DNA of 64,000 nt from contig NW_019775069.1 of the NCBI RefSeq assembly GCF_001039355.2, positions 560,904-624,903 on the forward strand. Reading direction: 5' to 3'. Origin of the DNA: Lingula anatina (taxonomy: Eukaryota > Brachiopoda > Lingulata > Lingulida > Lingulidae). Shown one piece after another: positions 63,201 to 64,000 of this stretch. The translations under genes and the position numbers were made by a program. The stretch's first letter is position 1. The number at the start of each line of letters is the position of its first letter. Below the pieces are notes generated by a model. That model was not told where the DNA came from. It saw nothing but the letters and a program-made list of their open reading frames with translations, and searched no databases.

Positions 63201-63633
63201 TTTCAATTTGAAATTCCTAATACTTCACTTATTTATCAGTCATTCTTTGCTAGTGGTGCACTGCAGGGGGGCCATAACAAGAATGTTATTTAAATTTAGA
63301 TAGCCAACCAAATTCTCATGACATCGTTGTGTATGTTTCAATAACAAATCAAAGAAGCTGCATGAGCAAGGAGGATGTTGTTATAAAAGCAAAAAAATAG
63401 AAAAAGCAGAAAATATATCGAAATAACCCTCAAAATGGCGTCCTTTTTTGTGGAATTTTGACCCTACCTCTATTTAAGAACAGTTTGTTTAGGGTTTGAA
63501 TGGATTATTGAAGCAGGAAATACATCTACTGCAAGAAGATATAATAAACAGAATGTGCAAATTGTTATTTAAATAAAAATTTATTTGAAGTCACTGAAAA
63601 ATGATCACAAAATTAGCTTAACTTACGATACAT
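26589..63633 (-). CDS. RanBP2/Nup358-like nucleoporin, 31 predicted coding exons
   Basis: Main coding exons, from the ATG: 63627-63633, 63102-63181, 62695-62839, 62245-62334, 61773-61861, 61239-61417, 60765-60885, 60339-60460, 58114-58312, 57702-57833, 57301-57373, 56945-57102, 56524-56721, 55899-56196, 55432-55549, 50767-55068, 50305-50404, 49553-50036, 49059-49244, 48770-48823, 48415-48534, 48007-48168, 47355-47471, 46986-47161, 46562-46631, 37986-39125, 28007-28122 (repeated as 37286-37401), 27584-27711, 27256-27385, 26947-27109 and 26589-26623. They sum to 9492 nt, an exact frame of about 3163 aa. The protein belongs to cytoplasmic filaments of the nuclear pore, where Ran-binding domains bind RanGTP. 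Residues 1-345 match the helical region after the TPRs of vertebrate RanBP2. The initial TPR region and the C-terminal cyclophilin domain are missing. Two introns have GC donors. Block 28477-37115 must be skipped. Confidence 0.85.
27256..28122 (-). other. RanBP2 fifth (C-terminal) Ran-binding domain, exons 27-29
   Basis: Three exons encode an acidic run, then [18 protein letters not shown], a central strand region with [16 protein letters not shown], and [12 protein letters not shown] with FKDVFNQ. This is the order of a RanBD1 fold: acidic start, RAKLYRF-like strand, W-K-E/V-G turn, central hydrophobic strands, then the W-x-A-x-D-F motif. It is the most diverged of the five. The last exon of the three groups is repeated at 35703-35818 and 37286-37401. 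Confidence 0.8.
27960..28475. repeat. Assembly overlap, identical to the start of the next contig at 37239
   Basis: This end of the first contig matches 37239-37755 without a difference that I can find. It includes the exon for the acidic RanBD segment and shares two variants with it (ctccactg and aaagagtg) that differ from the alternate copy at 35656-36170. It therefore appears to be the same haplotype sequenced into both contig ends. Confidence 0.8.
28476..28476. other. Single-N contig junction
   Basis: One N splits RanBP2 intron sequence (left) from a copy of the receptor-kinase upstream region (right). The left sequence continues properly at 37756. This marks an artificial join. Confidence 0.8.
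29518..30082 (+). repeat. Left long inverted repeat of the Tc1-like element
   Basis: Pairs with 32115-32689 over nearly its whole length. It holds two copies of an internal direct repeat starting ACTAG(A/G)CA(A/G)GCAAA(T/C)ATGAC, at about 29716 and 29879, with a third, unpaired copy at about 30090. This resembles IR/DR organisation. Both arms contain a 77-codon open frame that is simply a by-product of the repeat. Confidence 0.85.
30444..30638 (+). other. Small unexplained open frame inside the transposon
   Basis: A 64-codon frame beginning [20 protein letters not shown] lies between the left arm and the transposase remnant, in opposite orientation to the latter. It has a high content of Asn, Ile and Tyr and no motif I recognise. 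It may be a fragment of captured host sequence or chance. Confidence 0.25.
30690..31660 (-). pseudogene. Degenerate Tc1/mariner-family transposase
   Basis: Minus-strand pieces appear in the correct order: helix-turn-helix ([19 protein letters not shown], about 31540-31610), a first catalytic Asp motif ([14 protein letters not shown], about 31220-31260), the [14 protein letters not shown] and [12 protein letters not shown] block (about 31060-31130), and the SPDMN-like/ENLWA motif with the third acidic residue (about 30870-30900). Stops and frame changes separate them, so no full enzyme is made. The layout is that of Tc1-like IS630-superfamily transposases. Confidence 0.82.
32115..32689 (-). 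repeat. Right long inverted repeat of the Tc1-like element
   Basis: Reverse-complement partner of 29518-30082. It differs by scattered substitutions, so the arms have diverged since the element inserted or before it moved. Confidence 0.85.
34194..37115 (-). other. Second copy of the RanBP2 3' exons (alternate haplotype)
   Basis: Exons correspond one-to-one with the primary copy: 34194-34228, 34629-34791, 34938-35067, 35280-35407, 35703-35818 and 36401-37115 (cut by the gap). All frames and splice sites are intact. There are few coding differences from 26589-28122. It should not be annotated as an independent gene unless the block proves to be a real duplication. Confidence 0.75.
37116..37238. 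other. Assembly gap inside duplicated RanBP2 exon
   Basis: The N run interrupts the repeat-rich exon of the alternate copy. The sequence resuming at 37239 is intron and exon from earlier in the map (equal to 27960 onward), not the continuation of the exon. Confidence 0.85.
37986..39125 (-). other. RanBP2 exon encoding GNxxYxxEL repeats
   Basis: A single 1140-nt exon encodes about 380 residues (roughly 2594-2973) between the fourth and fifth Ran-binding domains. It holds about eight to nine copies of a motif of the form TGGxxGNxxYxxEL(D/N), separated by acidic linkers such as EEGVITP or EEVIKPSSG. Two adjacent 47-residue units are almost identical. I do not recognise this repeat in any RanBP2 family member. 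It may bind a partner repeatedly or act as a flexible spacer. Confidence 0.75.
39126..46561. other. Long RanBP2 intron without recognised exons
   Basis: About 7.4 kb lies between exons 25 and 26. It contains an (AC)n tract (about 40832-40878) and a perfect tandem duplication (43015-43314). A 77-codon minus-strand frame (44259-44492), preceded by a cttacag acceptor-like site, has no recognisable motif. An alternative exon there cannot be excluded. Confidence 0.55.
43015..43314. repeat. Perfect 150-bp tandem duplication
   Basis: Units 43015-43164 and 43165-43314 are identical as far as I can see. Perfect identity in an intron implies a very recent duplication or an assembly artefact. Confidence 0.9.
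46562..48168 (-). other. RanBP2 fourth Ran-binding domain, exons 22-25
   Basis: The exons encode [66 protein letters not shown], and [20 protein letters not shown] with a final helix [17 protein letters not shown]. All canonical RanBD1 elements that contact RanGTP are in order. Exon breaks are in the same places as those that split the third domain. Confidence 0.9.
47871..47948. repeat. Compound TG/GA microsatellite
   Basis: (TG)n followed by (GA)n on the plus strand, starting about 60 bases beyond the donor of RanBP2 exon 22. Confidence 0.95.
49059..49244 (-). other. RanBP2 IR-like module (SUMO/Ubc9 region homolog)
   Basis: The exon encodes [20 protein letters not shown], then [16 protein letters not shown] and a PGCIGC cysteine pair with acidic residues after it. 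In vertebrate RanBP2, the IR1-M-IR2 E3 region between RanBD3 and RanBD4 has the pattern V-x-E-x2-P-(T/S)-x-E-(Q/K) followed by LP-x-(F)F-x-Y. This exon has the same pattern in the same place, but in a single copy and with Cys residues. The intron following uses a GC donor (AAG|GCAAGT). Confidence 0.6.
49553..50860 (-). other. RanBP2 third Ran-binding domain
   Basis: The domain starts at the end of the large exon ([26 protein letters not shown]), passes through exon 50305-50404 ([21 protein letters not shown]) and ends in exon 49553-50036 ([32 protein letters not shown]). The remainder of the last exon is an FG-rich linker (FVFK, FSLG, SVFGGG). Confidence 0.9.
50767..55068 (-). other. RanBP2 giant exon: two RanBDs, three zinc fingers, FG repeats
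   Basis: A single 4302-nt exon (about residues 670-2104). In order: Pro-rich start; RanBD1 no. 1 (about 929-1063, [11 protein letters not shown] to [12 protein letters not shown]); RanBP2-type zinc finger W-x-C-x2-C-x10-C-x2-C (about 1112); many (F/V)(K/V)FG repeats; RanBD1 no. 2 (about 1553-1683); two more zinc fingers beginning GSWECTGCY (about 1724 and 1784); a 24-residue FG tandem repeat; and the start of the third RanBD. FG repeats bind transport receptors and RanBDs bind RanGTP; both are established for the family. Uninterrupted frame. Confidence 0.92.
51073..51370 (-). repeat. 72-bp coding minisatellite (24-residue FG repeats)
   Basis: Four to five near-identical units encode [19 protein letters not shown] with a trailing QDVP. 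Each contributes one FVFG motif. High nucleotide identity suggests recent expansion; FG count may vary between individuals. Confidence 0.9.
55899..56721 (-). other. RanBP2 coiled-coil and proline-rich exons
   Basis: Exon 56524-56721 encodes a heptad-rich helix ([20 protein letters not shown] through [19 protein letters not shown]), probably a coiled coil of about 65 residues. Exon 55899-56196 continues the helix briefly ([17 protein letters not shown]) and then becomes Pro/Gly-rich with repeated PPPGPPPG. Vertebrate RanBP2 has an oligomerising helix in the comparable region. Confidence 0.75.
56421..56506. repeat. AT dinucleotide microsatellite
   Basis: A long (AT)n, with a short interruption, ends about 17 bases from the donor of the coiled-coil exon. 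Confidence 0.95.
59621..59905. mobile_element. Short non-autonomous element with CCTCCGCCAAGGA-type inverted ends
   Basis: The segment starts ACCTCCGCCAAGGAC and ends GTCCTTGGCATCGGT, an imperfect inverted pair. It includes internal blocks such as GATCCAGATGGTGATCAC, TCAAAATCTATCCATA and ACTGACAGACAAAC. Similar ends and internal blocks are widespread in fish and marine invertebrate non-coding DNA, from general recollection. It lies in a RanBP2 intron and has no coding capacity. Confidence 0.6.
60195..60296. repeat. AC dinucleotide microsatellite
   Basis: A long (AC)n on the plus strand about 45 bases from the donor of RanBP2 exon 8. Spurious frames of Val-Cys and Thr-His repeats cross it. 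Confidence 0.97.
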
Positions 63634-64000
63634 GCGGTGTCCCACCCCGATGAAAATTTCATCTAATCCTATCTTTCCGTATTAAAACTGTTCAATCGTC
63701 CAAAGTAGTATGTCGGTTAGTTTGTGTCACGAAGTCCATGATAATATCAGTTTTCTTAAGAATTTCACATTTATTGCTCAGCAAGGTCGATTTTTCTTCA
63801 CCGCGTCCCAATATAACGTTCGCAACGCTGAAACTTCAGAGATCGATTTTTATCAGACGACTTTAAAATGCCGCGTGAAAATTATACATCGATAGCGATC
63901 TTCTTCCATACTCACTAACTGATGACGTCTTACACACGAATGGCTTCTTTTGCACACTAAAAAAACCAGCTCAAACTGGCGGGTGGCCCATTCTGATAAC
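63634..64000 (-). promoter_or_regulatory. Candidate 5' leader and promoter of the RanBP2-like gene
   Basis: Upstream of the ATG at 63633 the frame is closed by a TAA within 50 bases, so this ATG is the first possible start in that frame. The DNA from about 63770 to 63910 is clearly richer in CpG than neighbouring introns, as expected of an animal promoter. A short upstream open frame (starting near 63740) lies in the leader. Alternatively, the sequence before the exon is an intron and earlier TPR exons lie beyond the window. Confidence 0.4.

Overview
The window is nuclear DNA from an animal: genes are split into many short exons with GT-AG introns, there are long dinucleotide microsatellites, and three gene families are clearly metazoan (proteinase K-like S8 proteases, a receptor tyrosine kinase, and a RanBP2/Nup358-type nucleoporin). 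Gene content, compact introns and strong haplotype divergence suit a marine invertebrate, probably a lophotrochozoan such as a mollusc, annelid or brachiopod, but the sequence alone does not fix the phylum. All intact genes recognised are on the minus strand.

Layout. 1-14373: tandem cluster of secreted S8 proteases, with a truncated 3' fragment (332-447) and two complete six-exon paralogs (2049-4590 and 8852-14373), each predicted at 453 aa. The first paralog has lost key active-site residues; the second looks fully catalytic and carries a stray 5' end of a BMS1 ribosome-biogenesis gene in its fourth intron. An orphan copy of the cluster's promoter lies in inverted orientation at 15452-15620. 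16465-23896: a 14-exon receptor tyrosine kinase (about 915 aa) with an anosmin-like cysteine box, FN3-like segments, a Thr/Ser/Pro stalk, one membrane span and a kinase domain with substitutions typical of pseudokinases. 26589-63633: a RanBP2-like nucleoporin whose 31 predicted coding exons sum to an exact open frame (about 3163 aa), with a helical N-terminal part, a coiled coil, a Pro-rich segment, five Ran-binding domains, three RanBP2-type zinc fingers, FG repeats, one IR-like module and an unfamiliar GNxxYxxEL repeat exon.

Assembly structure. The block 28477-37115 is not part of a linear gene. It is a second version of 24098-28475 plus 37755-38700, joined in by a single N at 28476 and an N gap at 37116-37238. 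The last 516 bases before the single N recur after the gap. The simplest reading is that an alternate haplotype contig was inserted into the primary haplotype. The alternate copy carries a Tc1-like transposon of about 3.2 kb with long inverted repeats, and the other copy preserves its empty site.

Themes. Two unrelated genes here keep their fold but lose catalytic residues (the S8 paralog at 2049-4590 and the receptor kinase). The receptor also joins an anosmin-type ectodomain to a kinase on one chain. These, and the RanBP2 repeat exon, are the most promising leads. Exon borders were placed by eye from splice consensus and reading phase; some may be off by one or two bases.
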